This document shows, piece after piece, positions 12,334 to 24,764 of a stretch of 64,000 nucleotides of DNA (position 1 is the stretch's first letter; every line of letters begins with the position of its first letter). A program made the translations under genes and the position numbers. The DNA lies in NCBI RefSeq assembly GCF_016086655.4, contig NC_052144.2:27373896-27437895 (forward strand), given 5' to 3'. The notes under the pieces were generated by a model. The model was not told the origin of the DNA. It saw only the letters and a program-made list of their open reading frames with translations, and searched no databases. Origin of the DNA: Lepeophtheirus salmonis (taxonomy: Eukaryota; Arthropoda; Copepoda; Siphonostomatoida; Caligidae).

Positions 12334-13942
12334 TCTTGTTCCATTCAGATGTTAATCTTTAAAATAAATGTAGTATCTTATAAAATTTAGTTTACTTGTC
12401 CAAATAGTACAGGGTACATCACAAGGACGTTAAAAAAGATGTACCCGGGTAGTCCTTGCTTCTGAAGTAATGATAACAGTAACTAATTTGAGTTCTAGGG
12501 TGTTTCAATATTTTTTTAGAAATAATCAAACAAAGAACATATTACGCAATAAGTAAGAAATGTTATAGTTATATGTAATTTTGAGATTAGAAGCTTGTTT
12601 GAATCAGTATATCACTTAATGTACAGGGATTGAAGTGGATATTTGGGTACATTATCCTAAATATAAAATACCTTAATCATTTTGTAGTTGAAAGTAATAA
12701 ATCTTTGAAATTCCTATTCTTTGTTGAACATTTTACTAACAAAAATGATTTTTTTTTTGTTCATACTGCAGTCAAGTAATGCTATGTATTTTGTACAACC
12801 AAATACATACCGTTTAAACTCCTTTTTCTTTTCGTCAAGAATAAGAATTTGCACATAACGCACATCGAAATTTCTTATAAAATAAGTTTTTCTTTTCATA
12901 CAGATTTTTACGAATATTTTTTTTCATCCAATTTTAATAATTTTTGTATTAAGATTCTTCATTGACGACCATTTTATTGAAAATGTTGTTGAACAGAAAT
13001 GGAAATGAAATACAAGTTATCTTTCGTTATCCAGATTCGCAAATATATGACCATATAAAAGGTTCTATTTCTAAATAAGCTGACTGCTCACAATTTTAAA
13101 GGATTGGATAAGGTTATAGGTAGAGTTTGAAATTAAAAATTAATACTAGAGGAGGGGGGGGTCAAGAGTTTTAAATTTATACTATAGGAGACAAATCATT
13201 TTTATTTACATACTAGGCAAATAATTTATCTATACATACTTATAAAAAATGATTTTTTTTTGCAAATCGTTCCTTCTGTAAGCTGTTTAATACTTTGTGA
13301 CGTCTATATTTATAGATTTTGTGGTTTTTTAAGATAATTTAAGAAAATATTTATTTTATCCCCAATTTGAGATTAAAATTTTGTTGAAAGTGGAAGAAAG
13401 CTCAATTTTGTGTAATTTTTTAACATATTTTTCTCAAAAATAGACTGTATAAAATATTTTTCATTAATAGTAGTTTTTAAATAATTGATGCAATTTTTCC
13501 CTACTCAAATATTAATTTCCAAAAAAATGTCAAAGATATAATCTTTTAAATTTTTCCCGGTATTACCATAATCTTCCTTTGAAAATAAATAATCAAGTAC
13601 TTTACATGACAGCAACTTTTTAAATAATTGTCTTTAAATATTATTGGAAAAAGGATTGGAAAGTTTGGTCTCTGTGCAATAATGCAAAAATGTATCATAA
13701 CAATACTAATACATTTGCAACATTATTCGTGATGAAAGATTCAATTATATTGGGATCACCATACTATCATGTCAATACTTGCGATACTAAGTCTAAATTG
13801 TCTGTGTTTTTTTTTTTTTTTACATTCCCAAAATGTTTACGATTAATAGCTAAAGTAATAGACAAACTACGAAAAAAAACAACTTATGTTTAGAATTTTG
13901 CTTTCATTCTCTTAACCAGCCTAGACACGTAAACAAATTTCT
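12334..13942. other. AT-rich stretch with one short hairpin
   Basis: No supported gene. A perfect 9-bp inverted repeat (gggtacatc at 12412-12420 with gatgtaccc at 12438-12446) can form a hairpin with a 17-base loop. Open frames at 12714-12899 and 13690-13893 are AT-driven and motif-free. Confidence 0.5.
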
Positions 13943-13947
13943 ATTAA

Positions 13948-14466
13948 CTGGGGAGGAGGGTCCCCAGGATTATATATAATATATATATTAAGGGGAGGGG
14001 GGTGCTTGGCTTAAAAAAAATACGAAAAATTAAATTTTTTGAAAAAAAAAAATTAAATATTACATTTAAAAAAAAATCAAACACTACATTTCATAGAAAA
14101 AGTTTCAAAAATTAAATTTTTTAAAAATCCATAGCTATTCGTAAAAAAATTCAAAAATCCACAGCTGCTCAAAAAAATTTCAAAAACTAAATTTCCAATA
14201 TTAAATTTTATGAAAAGATTCAAAAATCCACAGCTATTCACATAAAATTAATTATTTAAAAAAAAAAATTGAAAAAGCCACAGCTATTCTCAAAAAAAAA
14301 AAAATTTTAAAGAAAATTTCAACTATTGCATTTTTTGAAAAAAAAATAAAAAAATTCACAGCTGTACACAAAAAAATTCAAAATTAGATTTTCAAGTAAA
14401 CAGGAAAAATTTCTTAATTAGGGGGTGGGCTGTAACCCCTTCAGCCCAGCTCCCCCGGACGCCCTG
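13948..14466. mobile_element. Non-autonomous TIR element, family D, long copy (519 bp)
   Basis: The right end reads ccggacgccctg (to 14466). The left end (ctggggaggagggtcccc, from 13948) is a degraded counterpart, followed by a TA-rich block (about 13970-13990) that also follows the left end of the 21.4-kb copy. Identical 5-bp sequences attaa flank it at 13943-13947 and 14467-14471. The interior is A-rich with degenerate short repeats built on ccacagctattc, and a GC-rich patch (about 14420-14460) sits just inside the right end. There is no open frame, so a related autonomous element would have to supply the transposase. The superfamily is uncertain. Confidence 0.6.
14126..14370. repeat. Degenerate internal tandem repeats (ccacagctattc core)
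   Basis: At least five copies of a c(c/a)ca(c/t)agct(a/g)(t/c)tc-like core separated by A-runs occur near 14128, 14159, 14228, 14278 and 14357. The irregular spacing (31 to 79 bases) and A-rich spacers indicate a decayed tandem array inside the family D element. No protein is encoded. Confidence 0.6.
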
Positions 14467-14471
14467 ATTAA

Positions 14472-17091
14472 ATATACAAAACGTTTTCCTTAACATGAAT
14501 AAAATATTTATGAGAAAGCGACAGCAGATTTTTCTAGTTAGCAAAGAGAACAGGTTTTTATTTTATTTTCCAAAAGCTCCTATCATTATGATTTAATTTT
14601 TTTAACAGCTCCTCCCAAACATTCTTCAAAGTGTCTGGAATATCATCTTCATTTTTCGTTTCTATTCTTTTTTAAATACCGCCAAGATATGTTTTCTGCA
14701 TGTCTGCACATGCTTCATTCAAGCTGATAATTTTTTATCTCCTTTTCATGCCTCTCACGTCTTTCCTTACAGACTCTTTAGAAGATATAATCCTAATTAA
14801 CAAGACAGGATTTTCATAATAATAATTGGAGAAACACATATACAAATCAATGACTGGCAAAAAAATAAAAATATATTACTGACGCATGTGTATCCTAAAT
14901 GTACAATTTGCAAACATGTATGTATATCAAGAGTATAAATCAGATTCATCAACTTGCTTAGATTTTTCACAGCAGGTTGGTATTACTTTAATACTTTAAA
15001 GAAAGGAATACGTATATTAATATATAGAGAGTCTATTCAAAGTATTTTCCAAAGGTACTTCGAAACAATACCATACAAAAGGTTTTACAAAGATAGAATC
15101 AAGCCTTTATTGTATGTATATTTACAACATTTTTAGGAATTATAGATCAAATTGCTAAAATACAAATACTTAATATATTAATTTGAAATTAAAAGCTGTA
15201 CAATGTTATAGACATACTATGGTTTTCTCTTGTGATATTGTTATCCAGGGATGTTTTCGGGATTTTGTGACAAAAAAACAGCATTTCATTATTTCAGAAT
15301 ATCAGCTTAATTTTATGTTATAATTTTGTATATTAAACTAAGAATCAACCCCAAAATTTATTTATGTATTGTGTAAATTATTTGTAAACTGTTTCTATCG
15401 GCACACACGTTTCATATTTGGGATATAATATTTGTTTTAAAACAATATGTGATGTGACACGAATTCTAGTAATGTAAGAAGAGTGTAAACTCCGCGGGTT
15501 GGGTTCCGTATTTCACAATTATCCAACTTCAAGGTTGATTTAAAATTAGCTTTCATAAATTGGGTCGAATTGGGTTACGGAATTAAAAAAAGTAGGACCT
15601 GCGTGTTTTTTAAACAAACCAGTGCACTATTAGTGATAATGATACAAATAATAGTTGATAACACATTTGACAAATAAGACTAGCTTAACATATATTTTCT
15701 TCTTCTTACAAAATATACTTTATTTTTATAATATTTATTATTTATGTAAAAGGATTCTCAAATTATATAATTTGTCTCCCAAAATCCCGCTTAAAGACAA
15801 TTCTTCTGGAAATGATAAATCCTAATATATAAAAAAGTACACAAATCATGTTAATTCTTCTTCGATTTTAGTTATATGCATATTTTATTAAATCGATATT
15901 TCGCTCAATAAATTATATCATGACTATATTTGCAAAAAATATAAATATAAAAAATATGTCAATAGACTTTTGAAATGTTTCTATTAAAAAATGATACTTT
16001 TATGATTTTTATAGTAAACTGATAATTTATGAAGTTTGCTACTTATTATATTTCGATTAGAAATTCAATACATATTCTAAAAATGAGTGATTTAAGGTAA
16101 ATATTTATATATGAGTCTAAGTAGGTAGTTTTTATAACATAACAAAAATAAATATCAATCAATCATAGCGTATTGCCTCAAACTCTCTTCATGTTTCTTT
16201 TATGTATAACTTGAAAATGAGGAGCTTTTTATACATTAACGGATAATTACTTTTACAATTTTACAGATATATCATAATTTAGTCTTTATTGTATCTCCTA
16301 ACCTAACTTATACAAAGAGAACATCCAAACCTCAATATTTGAGGAGTCATTTCATCCAAAAATTGGACAGCTATTCGTCTTTTAATAGTAAGAGATTAGA
16401 TCGATTTGTGGGGAAGCAGCAGGCAAAGTAGAAACTATAACTATGCCTCATTGCACTATGGAATCTTCCCTACATCTGGTATCGTTTTTCGTAGGATATA
16501 AGGAAGAGTTTGAGTTCTTTAAGACAAAATGGTAGAGATACAATGGGAAAATGAAGGTTTCTTTTTCCTATCACATGATTAGCTAATTTTTACTCTTCCC
16601 TATCATTTGATTGCCTAACAAAATCAAAGATTTGATATGAAATTGAAAGAAGATCTGTTCGAGGCAATGGTAGGAAAAAGTCCTAATTGTGCACGTCCAA
16701 GTCGAGCCTCAATTTTTTGCTCTCGAATACAAGTCGATGAATACTTTTATCCAGGCCAGTTAAAGTCCTTAAAAATGAAATATATTTAAGAGCAATACTT
16801 TAAGTTATATACATTAAAATAATTGAAATGATATGCTAGTCGAAGTCAAATTTTGATTCTTTTTCTTGTGTTAACGAGTCAAATCACAAGTTTGGATATT
16901 AAAGAATCAAATATAATTTGATGTCGGAACATGTGAAGTTAAATGTTCTTGTTTCTTTTTTAGTTGAAGAGGATGGAAAGATGCTTTGGACTAAATTATG
17001 ACTTCATTCTGATTTTTCAGAGGTTTTTCTGAGTCGTTATATATTTTAAACTCGACTATGGAAATAAATCAATTCAACTATTTTGGCCCAA
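14472..17091. other. AT-rich stretch without recognisable gene
   Basis: No supported gene. The stretch 15490-15620 contains the phrase ttgggt three times (within gggttgggttcc, aattgggtcg and attgggttacg) and may be an old low-copy repeat. The stretch 16320-16700 is less AT-biased but shows no coding motif. The plus-strand open frame at 14954-15136 is motif-free. Confidence 0.5.
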
Positions 17092-17732
17092 CCAGGTTCG
17101 GCGAAAAAATCTTTACACTTCGTTTTTGCTGAATAAATCAAGCTTTTCGTGAATGCAGTAAAATTGTTCCGGTTAAATACTAAAAAAATGAAAGAAAAAA
17201 AAAAAGAAGATTTTCCTAAGTGTCTTAGAAGCAGAAAGCGTGACCTTTTCGACGCTGGTAAGAAACCAACGGAGATTGCAAAGCAGTTGGGGATCTCCTA
17301 CAGGAACTTGGTGTTCCAGCAGGATGGTGCGCCTGCACACACGTCATCAGAGGGCCAGAAGTGGTTGGAGGACAACTTGCATTTCTAACCAAAGAAAATG
17401 TGGTCCTCCTACTCACCAGATGCCAACCCATTGGACTTCACTTTTTGGTTACAGGCTGAGTCTTAAGCCTATACTGTCTGTCCCCCAAATATCAAAAACC
17501 TCAGGGACACCTTCAACCAGCTAAGGACTACACCCGTAATAGGTGCAAGGCCTTCCGTGTCCGCCTGCAAGTCATCATTGCTGCCAAGGGGAGCAACACC
17601 GATAATTAGGGTAGCCAAGACATCATATTAGTTATTTTTATTTTATTGACATATCCTAGTACAACAAGTCACTGAAATACATCTTGATAAAGGTCTAGAT
17701 TTAAAGTGCAAAGATTTTCCCGCTGTAACCGG
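17092..17732 (+). mobile_element. Internally deleted mariner element with both TIRs (641 bp)
   Basis: The left end at 17092-17120 and the right end at 17703-17732 are imperfect inverted repeats. Left: ggttcggcg, then aaaaaatctttacactt. Right (reverse complement): ggttacagcg, then ggaaaatctttgcacttt. The two share ggtt, gcg, aaaatcttt and cactt in order. A TA follows the right end; the left TA is not preserved. Complete mariners are usually about 1.3 kb, so about half the element is missing. The loss lies within the transposase gene, leaving a short, MITE-like derivative. Confidence 0.72.
17149..17632 (+). pseudogene. Mariner transposase, helix-turn-helix fused in frame to QQD block
   Basis: The open frame 17149-17388 starts with a lysine-rich leader. 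It continues with the family's DNA-binding helices (RKRDLFDAGKKPTEIAKQLG, codons about 29-48) and then passes without a stop into LVFQQDGAPAHTSSEGQKW (codons about 54-72), which carries the second catalytic aspartate. It ends at a stop after LHF. The WSSYSPDANPLDFTFW block follows in the same frame past that stop (about 17401-17448), and decayed tail sequence runs to about 17610. The middle third, with the first catalytic aspartate, is gone, so the product could at most bind DNA. The deletion junction is near codon 51. Confidence 0.78.
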
Positions 17733-19939
17733 TACGTAACCCCAATAAAAGGCAAAAATACCTTGTAAATATTTTTTTTTAAAAGTACTACAACCTAATA
17801 TTTAGTCTTAATAAAGTTTTTATTGGAAAAATATAAACACAGGAACAACATAATTCGTAAATGTATACACATATATTAATTAATCTAGAAGTGATATTTC
17901 ATGTTAAATAAAATATTACAAATGAGACTAAGGAAATATGTACAAGATACGCTGAATCTTGGCTCTTCATTTATGGAGGAGCTGAGCATCTATTCATTAT
18001 TGCTTTATACATTCTGAGCTATCAAGATGTGCACCACTTCATTATATTTGGAACCGAATAGAACATAAGGCTCCTGGTACTAATTCACCTGTTTCTCAAT
18101 AATAAAGGACATTACTTATGATATGTATATTTACAGAATAATAATGCAGTTAGACCATGAATAACTCTCTATAAAGACGTCTAGAGTTGATCATGGTATA
18201 TTAATAAAGGAAACTATAGAAGATAAGCAGCTTTACTATCGAAATAAAGCTGATTAGTTTATCCTTTTATTGAAAATTAGAGTTGTCAAGAGTTCTTCAG
18301 ACCCAAGGCTCAATATTTATAGAACTTATTTAATTATTACAATTATATAAATTTTAAAATAGAAAAAACAAAGCTCCAAGTATAATAGAAATATAATTAT
18401 ATAAAATTACATTAGATTGGAGGATTGAACTTGACCCTAGGAGCGTGCAGCAGTTGATATTTCCATACCACCTGAGTTGAAGTGAGCTCTCCAGAAAGAC
18501 TTCACATTATCCCTTGGCTAAGATTAAAAATCCAGTAGGAACAAACTTTCACTATATTTCTTCCTGAGGCAGAACCAGTCAGAGGTACGGATATGACTCA
18601 CAAAACACCGTCTTCTCCTTGATGTGAAGGAACATCTGCAAAATGAACGATCCTTCCATGAAAGGAGATGAGATCCACTGAGTAAGTTACAAAGAGGGAA
18701 CAACACTTTAACATGAAGTTGAAGGGAGGATCAGAAGGCTTGTGGATTGGATATTTGATATCTCAATAGAAAAATGTGAGCTCCTAGAAAACAGAAAGAA
18801 TGGGAGGATGCAGAATGCTTCGTAGGAAAGATCCATCCAAATCACTGTTAATCAAATGTCCTTCCACAAAGTTGTAAATCTTCTTTTCTCTCGCCTTCCT
18901 TCTTTTTCTGTGTTATTTTATTGGAACAAGGGAAAAGTGGAATAGTGCAATAAGTATGGACAAAGTTCATCCATGACTTCATAGTACTACTTTCCTTCTT
19001 AGCCTGATGTTTCACCAAAACTCGAACTCCTGACTAACGATAATTATACTCAAGCAAAGTAGTAGAAAAAGACATCGACAACGGACGAAAATATCAAGTG
19101 GCAAGTGTTTCGTGACATAGGATTAAATTATGAATAAGCTTGTAAATTTTACGGCTTTTCCGTATGTATAAAAATAAGTAACCAAAATAATTAATCAATA
19201 GGGTAATTCTTACAATTTCATGAATGTTTTAAATGAGTGGCAACTTAGCTGTCATAGCGTTTCATTATATTAGCTACAATCAGCTATGAGAGGTAGAAAA
19301 TCAATACAAATCCCACTTCATAATATGTAGCAAAGATATAAGTAAGAGTTACTCCGTTGTCAATCCAAAATTATTCTCAAAAGGGACTTATACTTAAATT
19401 TTCCCAACAGCTCTTGAGTGTTACTCTATGAGTTCACACACTTCCAATTACTTTACAATTAGTTTTTATCCCCTTAAAGAATAATGATGACCAATGATGT
19501 AGACCATGTGTATTTTTTAGCTCCCCTGTTTTTTCGGAATTGGTAATCTAAAGAATGAATTTTCTTTTCCATGCCTAATGTCATTAATATTTAACTCCTG
19601 AGTATGGAATTTCCGTTCCTACTACATTCAATTAATTAAAAAACCTGATTGAACATTCATAAAAGAGCAAAAATAACCTTGAAGATGTGTTGCACACAAA
19701 ACACACGCTTTTAAGAAAAATGATGACAACTATAGAAATAAAACGTAGTTCAGGTGCTTAGGATTTACAATCCTAGTAATGAATCTAATTTCAACGCTGT
19801 TAACCCTCTGTTACTTTCCTTTTTCTAAACGTGTTTATTTGCTAACTTACCCACTTTTTTCTCCTTTAATTGAATGGAAGGTCTAAATTTACTTTCATTA
19901 TTCTATAGTTAGCTTGTCTATCTATTTCTCTAACACCGA
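17733..19939. other. No recognised gene; less AT-rich island at 18.43-18.95 kb
   Basis: Between 18430 and 18950 the sequence is clearly less AT-rich and has many purine-rich words. No frame stays open for long, and I recognise no domain in either strand; the minus-strand frame at 18524-18706 is short and compositionally odd. It may be a decayed gene or transposon. The rest of this stretch is AT-rich and empty. Confidence 0.4.
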
Positions 19940-20715
19940 GTGATTCATTAAAATTTAAACACTTTGAATTTTAAACTTCAAAAAGATATAACTTATTAAT
20001 TGATGGTAGAATTTCAAGAAAATTAATACCATAAATAGATGTGTTTCTGAGCTCCCTTAATCATTATCGTAGCTGCCCTTAGCGGAATGATGGCTTCCAC
20101 TGTAGATGTATTCCTCTGTTATGGTTAATAGTGTTAGCCCCTGTGTTTGGATGATAGACACTACAGGGCTTCCCCTCGACATCCACCCAAAAGGTGCAGT
20201 CGAGTGAGTGGCATTAGGGATGTAGGTGGGCCAAAAGTGTCATAAAAGAGTTCAAAAGTCTCATTCAAAATAGTTTTGCAATGTTGAGATAGGTTTATTT
20301 AATTGCTGGTCTCAAAAGTGGTCGCTCCACCCACTTTTTTGATAGCTTTCTGGACAGTATGTTGTGAAACATCGAGATCTCTTCTATGGTCCCTCATGGA
20401 CTTGAGGGGATTGGCCTGAACTATTTTCTTTAACTCATCTGGTTTCAATTTGACCTTTTAGACAGATCCCTACCTACTTCCTATAGTTTCGGACTTGCTG
20501 ATGGCGTAGAAGTTAGTCTTGGATCCCACAGCTGCTTGTAGTGCGCGAATGGAAATTCGTCAATCCCGTTCGAGTGTCATTTTCTCGACTTGTCGCTAAG
20601 CTAAATAAGTCATTTTTTTTAACTAATTGTTTACACTTTAATATATTGTAATATTAATTAATTTCAATCACTCAACCATAATTAATCATTGAATTAGTTA
20701 GTATTGTGGCATGAA
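19940..20715 (-). pseudogene. Mariner-like remnant, same family as 60.4 and 62.2 kb
   Basis: On the minus strand, broken frames give TTVYAVRKSK (about 20530-20500), then PLKSMRDHRRDLDVSQHTVQ (about 20410-20350) and KKVGG. These are the N-terminal helix-turn-helix and linker typical of one mariner subfamily. They are followed directly by FELFYDTFGP-like sequence and a C-terminal tail near 20100-20050. The left end at 19940-19960 (gtgattcattaaaatttaaac) matches the TIR of the 60.2-kb element in 17 of 21 positions. The right boundary near 20715 is set only by where homology with the 62.6-kb copy stops. The catalytic middle is missing and there are several stops. Confidence 0.7.
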
Positions 20716-21406
20716 TCATCATTAAATGTATTTTATATTTTTTTCCAGCAAAGTGGCTTTTGGCATAGTTGTAAGTATCCATAATTTCACCTTTTTTAAG
20801 ATTAGGTCTGCAGAAGAACCCCATTTTTGAGTTATTTCAAAATTTCCTTAATCTCAGTTTATTAAAGAAATGATGTGGTAATAAGATAACAACACATAAA
20901 AAGCTGTTTAGTTATTTAATCAGTATAATAGTGTCTAAGTAATTTCCCATAAATGTAAGGTTTCCTGATTAATGTCTGTAAAGTTACTACATATAAATTG
21001 ATATAAGTACCAATATTTGCAATTGGGATGCATTAAGTAATTGAATAAGTGGATATGCACATTGCACTTAATGTATAAATACACTTTTTTCTTTAAATGA
21101 GAAGTAGCCGTAGGAACACACTTGATGGTTTAGAATTATAATATAAATATAGCAATGATTAAATAGAAGATTTTCAATTGACGATTTGTTTTTTGTATAT
21201 TATTAATGAATGAATTCATTAATAATATACAAATTTCATTCCTATGTGGGGAGTAGTAAAAAATATGACCTAAAACGAGTGTAATACTTTTTGTAGTTGC
21301 AATCTCAACATTGTTTTTTTAAATTTTCCCATCCTTTTATAAATTTTTAAATGCTTGAAAAAGTAAAAGTAAGGATAATTGTATCTAAGTAATTCACATT
21401 ACTATA
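20716..21406. other. AT-rich stretch with perfect long palindrome
   Basis: No gene is supported. At 21192-21233 two perfectly complementary 20-base arms (tttgtatattattaatgaat and its reverse complement) are separated by only two bases (ga). Nothing else stands out. Confidence 0.6.
21192..21233. repeat. Perfect palindrome, 20-bp arms, 2-bp centre
   Basis: The arm at 21192-21211 is the exact reverse complement of the arm at 21214-21233. The DNA could extrude a cruciform and a transcript would form a long perfect hairpin. No flanking duplication is visible, so an origin as a transposon footprint is not shown. Confidence 0.9.
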
Positions 21407-21411
21407 ATTTG

Positions 21412-21627
21412 CAAGGGCGTCCACAGTAATATATATATTAAGTTGGGAGAATTCTTGATTTTTAAAATAGTAAAAAAAATTTCTAAATACTAAACATATT
21501 TATAAATTTAAAGCTATTTACAGAAAATTAACTTTTGTAGAATTATTTGAATAATTAACTTTTTGGGAAATTTGAATATTGGGGGAGGAACTAAAGCCAC
21601 TCCAACCACCCACTGTAGACGCCCCTG
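21412..21627. mobile_element. Non-autonomous TIR element, family D, short copy (216 bp)
   Basis: The left end caagggcgtccacag (21412-21426) and the right end ctgtagacgcccctg (21613-21627) are inverted repeats matching at 13 of 15 positions. Identical 5-bp flanks atttg lie at 21407-21411 and 21628-21632. A TA-rich block and ttaag-plus-ggga sequence follow the left end, as in the 13.95-kb copy. The interior is A/T-rich and non-coding; the short open frames across it are incidental. The TIR start CAGGGGCGTC resembles hAT-type ends, but hAT elements make 8-bp duplications, so the superfamily is open. Confidence 0.7.
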
Positions 21628-21632
21628 ATTTG

Positions 21633-24600
21633 TATTTATTTCTGTTTGAACAATTAAATCAATTAAAACATCTTGACTGTAACGGAAATGTTGCACAAAT
21701 TTCCGGACTTAGAATGTTAATTTTGCTTTTTTTTTTTTACAGACTGGCAGATCATATTTTATTTGACTTTCCTCTTATGTAGAACTTTAAAAAATATAAC
21801 ATTAGACGAACATGAAACTTTTTGTAGTTACAACCTGAATAGTGTTTTTATTCTCTAAAGCTGCTATTCTTTAACCATAAAAGGAGAGACAATCTACATA
21901 TAAAAAATTTAAGTGCATACAAAAGACAAGAAGTGAAACGGATTATTTTTTTATGGAGTTATAAGTGAAAGTCTTTATTGGACTCAGAGTAGAAATCCCA
22001 TTAATTCTTGTCTATATCATTACACAGTACTAAAGGGGGGGGAGGATTTGTATATATTTACTTTATCTTATCAGCTATTTTTATTGTTAGGGTTACCATG
22101 TTAATTTTTCGTCAACATTTTTTTAACACCGACCGGTCAAATTTTTCAACTTCACCTATTATAGGTAGGGATGCAACTTTTGTAGATTACAAAAAGAAAT
22201 CAGGAGACAGGCAAATTGTCTCTTTGATTTTAAGCTATTTTCTTCATATTAGATGCCTGATATATCATTAACTTCAACTTACGTTATTTTGAACATATAA
22301 ATCATTATTTTGGTGAAATAATTCTGAAATATATTTTATTGTAAATTTAGTAAACTCAATTTATTGTTCTAACAAAAATCTTTAATTTGAAGTATATGAA
22401 CAGTATTCAAGAAAATACTCAGTTTTTTTCTTATAAATGTAAATTTTCAAAACTTTAGAGCCGTTGAGCTACCTCTTAATATTATTTTAAAACTCTTGAA
22501 ACTTTTCTTAAATGTTTTTTGAACAGTTAAGAACCATTTTTTAACTTAAGCTATTAACTTTTCCAAAAAAATGGCTTTTATTGTCACCCTAATGGAGAGT
22601 GTACGTCTTTTCAGAAAATACTTAGGGTGACATACACAATCATCTTTATTATATCTACATCCCAAAGAAAACTACATGATTTAATAAAAGATTGTAGGTA
22701 ATAATCTAATTCATTATTCGACTAAACGACTTTTTATTTTTGAATCTATCTCATGTTCATGCATTCATGAACAACGTTCTTTTGTCTAGTGGAAGCTATA
22801 TATGCGTCTCCTTGCCTCTTGACTTCTTCTTTATCATTATTTTTCTTCTTCTTACCCTAGCTATACAATTAACCTGATCCAGATACAACAATAAAGTTGG
22901 AACCGATAATAGAGAAAACATAAAAGGGCGCGACAAAATCTCCTCGAGGAAAGATTAAAAAAAAAAATGATGGTGAAAAAATTTAGGGGCAAAACTGTTA
23001 GCGACAAAATTACCTCAAACCATTTTGGTCCTTTAAAAAAAGAGAAACGAAAAACTGTTGTGGCAACCCTGATAATTTGAAACATATTTGAAAAAAACAA
23101 ACAAAATAAACAGACTAACTATCATTACGTATTATTAAATTAGCTGTGAGCAACTGAGAGATGAAGGAAATAAACTAAAACCCCAATACGTAACTAGCAA
23201 TGATATAGGCAGCAATACAGCGACGTTGCCTTAAATTCTACTCCAAATACAACAAGAACTTAGACTAATAACTTCACACCAAATCTTCAAAGCTATTCTT
23301 CGTGTTACACGTACTTATTACTGATTATTTAAACCTATTGTTCTCTCTTCAAGAATAAAATAATAATGGCTACATATTTGTTAAATAAATATATCAATTC
23401 AGATAGTAATTACAAAATGAGCGTAATTCTCGAAAAAATTTAAAATTGTGCTCATAAGTCCCTCACAAACTCTAAGTGTTATTTCTGAGTACACGCACTT
23501 TATACTTCGTTTTTTCCTCTTCAAGAATTAAATAATCATGATAACAGTTTTTTGGAAGTTGAAAATACCTGTAAATTCCAACTAAAAAAGTCTCTAGTTT
23601 GTTAAAAGGACCTATTTTTTTACAATTCTTTTTTTTTCTATATGTAATTCAATGGAAAACTCAAAGAATTGAATATTTCCTTTTAAAACAAATTTCTTGC
23701 CAGAAATTTGTTTTATCGTACTAAAAAAGCTACAACAGATATCCATGTATAAACTCTAAGAAGATTTTTATTTTCGAATTAATGCTTTTACGGAATGTAA
23801 TAAAAATATAAAAGTTTAGTTCAAAATCTGTTAAAAAAAAATATATATTGTTCTAAACATAAAAAAATACATAATCTATTTCAGTATCTGTATAAAACTC
23901 ATACATAATAAGAAAAATATGTTGCAAAAAATTATATTTATGCGTAAAGAAATTTATAGTAATGTGTACAGCTAATAGTGATGAAGAAATTGTGTTTTAT
24001 TCAGGTAGAGATATACAAGGAATAATATACAATGTAAGTATATTTTGCAAAAAATTAATGTACCTCATTAGACAACATTTTTTTTTTTTTGCAATTAATG
24101 TTAATTGTTACATTTATAAGCACTATTAGCATATTTGCAAATGATATCGACAACATGATAACTATGGATAATGTGTATGATATGTACTCGTAATACAGTC
24201 AATTATCCATAAACGTGCAATTTTTGACAAAAATTTATCAAATTTTCTTGTTGGAAAAGTGTTGTTCTTCGAAGAAACTCTCAATATAAAATTTTTATAG
24301 AATTTTCAGATACAAGTCTGTAACATCCACTAGGAAAAAATATATTCCATGTAGAGATTGACTTTATTTTAGACTCTAATTGATAATAAATGATTTTATT
24401 TAAGTATAAATCAGATCTTGAAGATTAAAGAAAATATATTCGACATATATTTATCAATCTTTACAGGATAAAGATTTTCTACTGTTTTTCTTAGATGATT
24501 TAACTCGACTATAAATAATAATATTAATTGCATTCCCAGAAGAGAAGGATTGAACCTTGATTGCCTTACAACCAACAAATTACAGATGCAATACTTTCCC

Positions 24601-24764
24601 GCCAAAATATTATTCGCCAAATCGCCAAGAGGTTTAAGACTTTTAGAGAACACTGTGTATATAGGGCATAAGCTACAGATATGCACTCTTTTTATCAATA
24701 ACTATATGAGCAACTAAAACATATTTTAAAGTTTCAGTAAAATCAAGTAATTAATTTTTTCGTC
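21633..24764. other. AT-rich stretch; possible TIR pair at 22.09-22.59 kb
   Basis: No supported gene. ttagggttac at 22087-22096 and its near reverse complement gtcaccctaa at 22583-22592 could be the ends of a roughly 505-bp element. A second ttagggtgaca at 22622-22632 forms a perfect 11-bp inverted repeat with 22582-22592. Open frames at 22008-22271 and 24411-24698 show no motif. The stretch 22790-23100 is less biased but unrecognised. Confidence 0.4.

Noticed and set aside
15490..15620. Repeated ttgggt words suggesting telomere-like repeats
   Set aside because: Spacing is irregular, only three words, not TTAGG or TTAGGG units.
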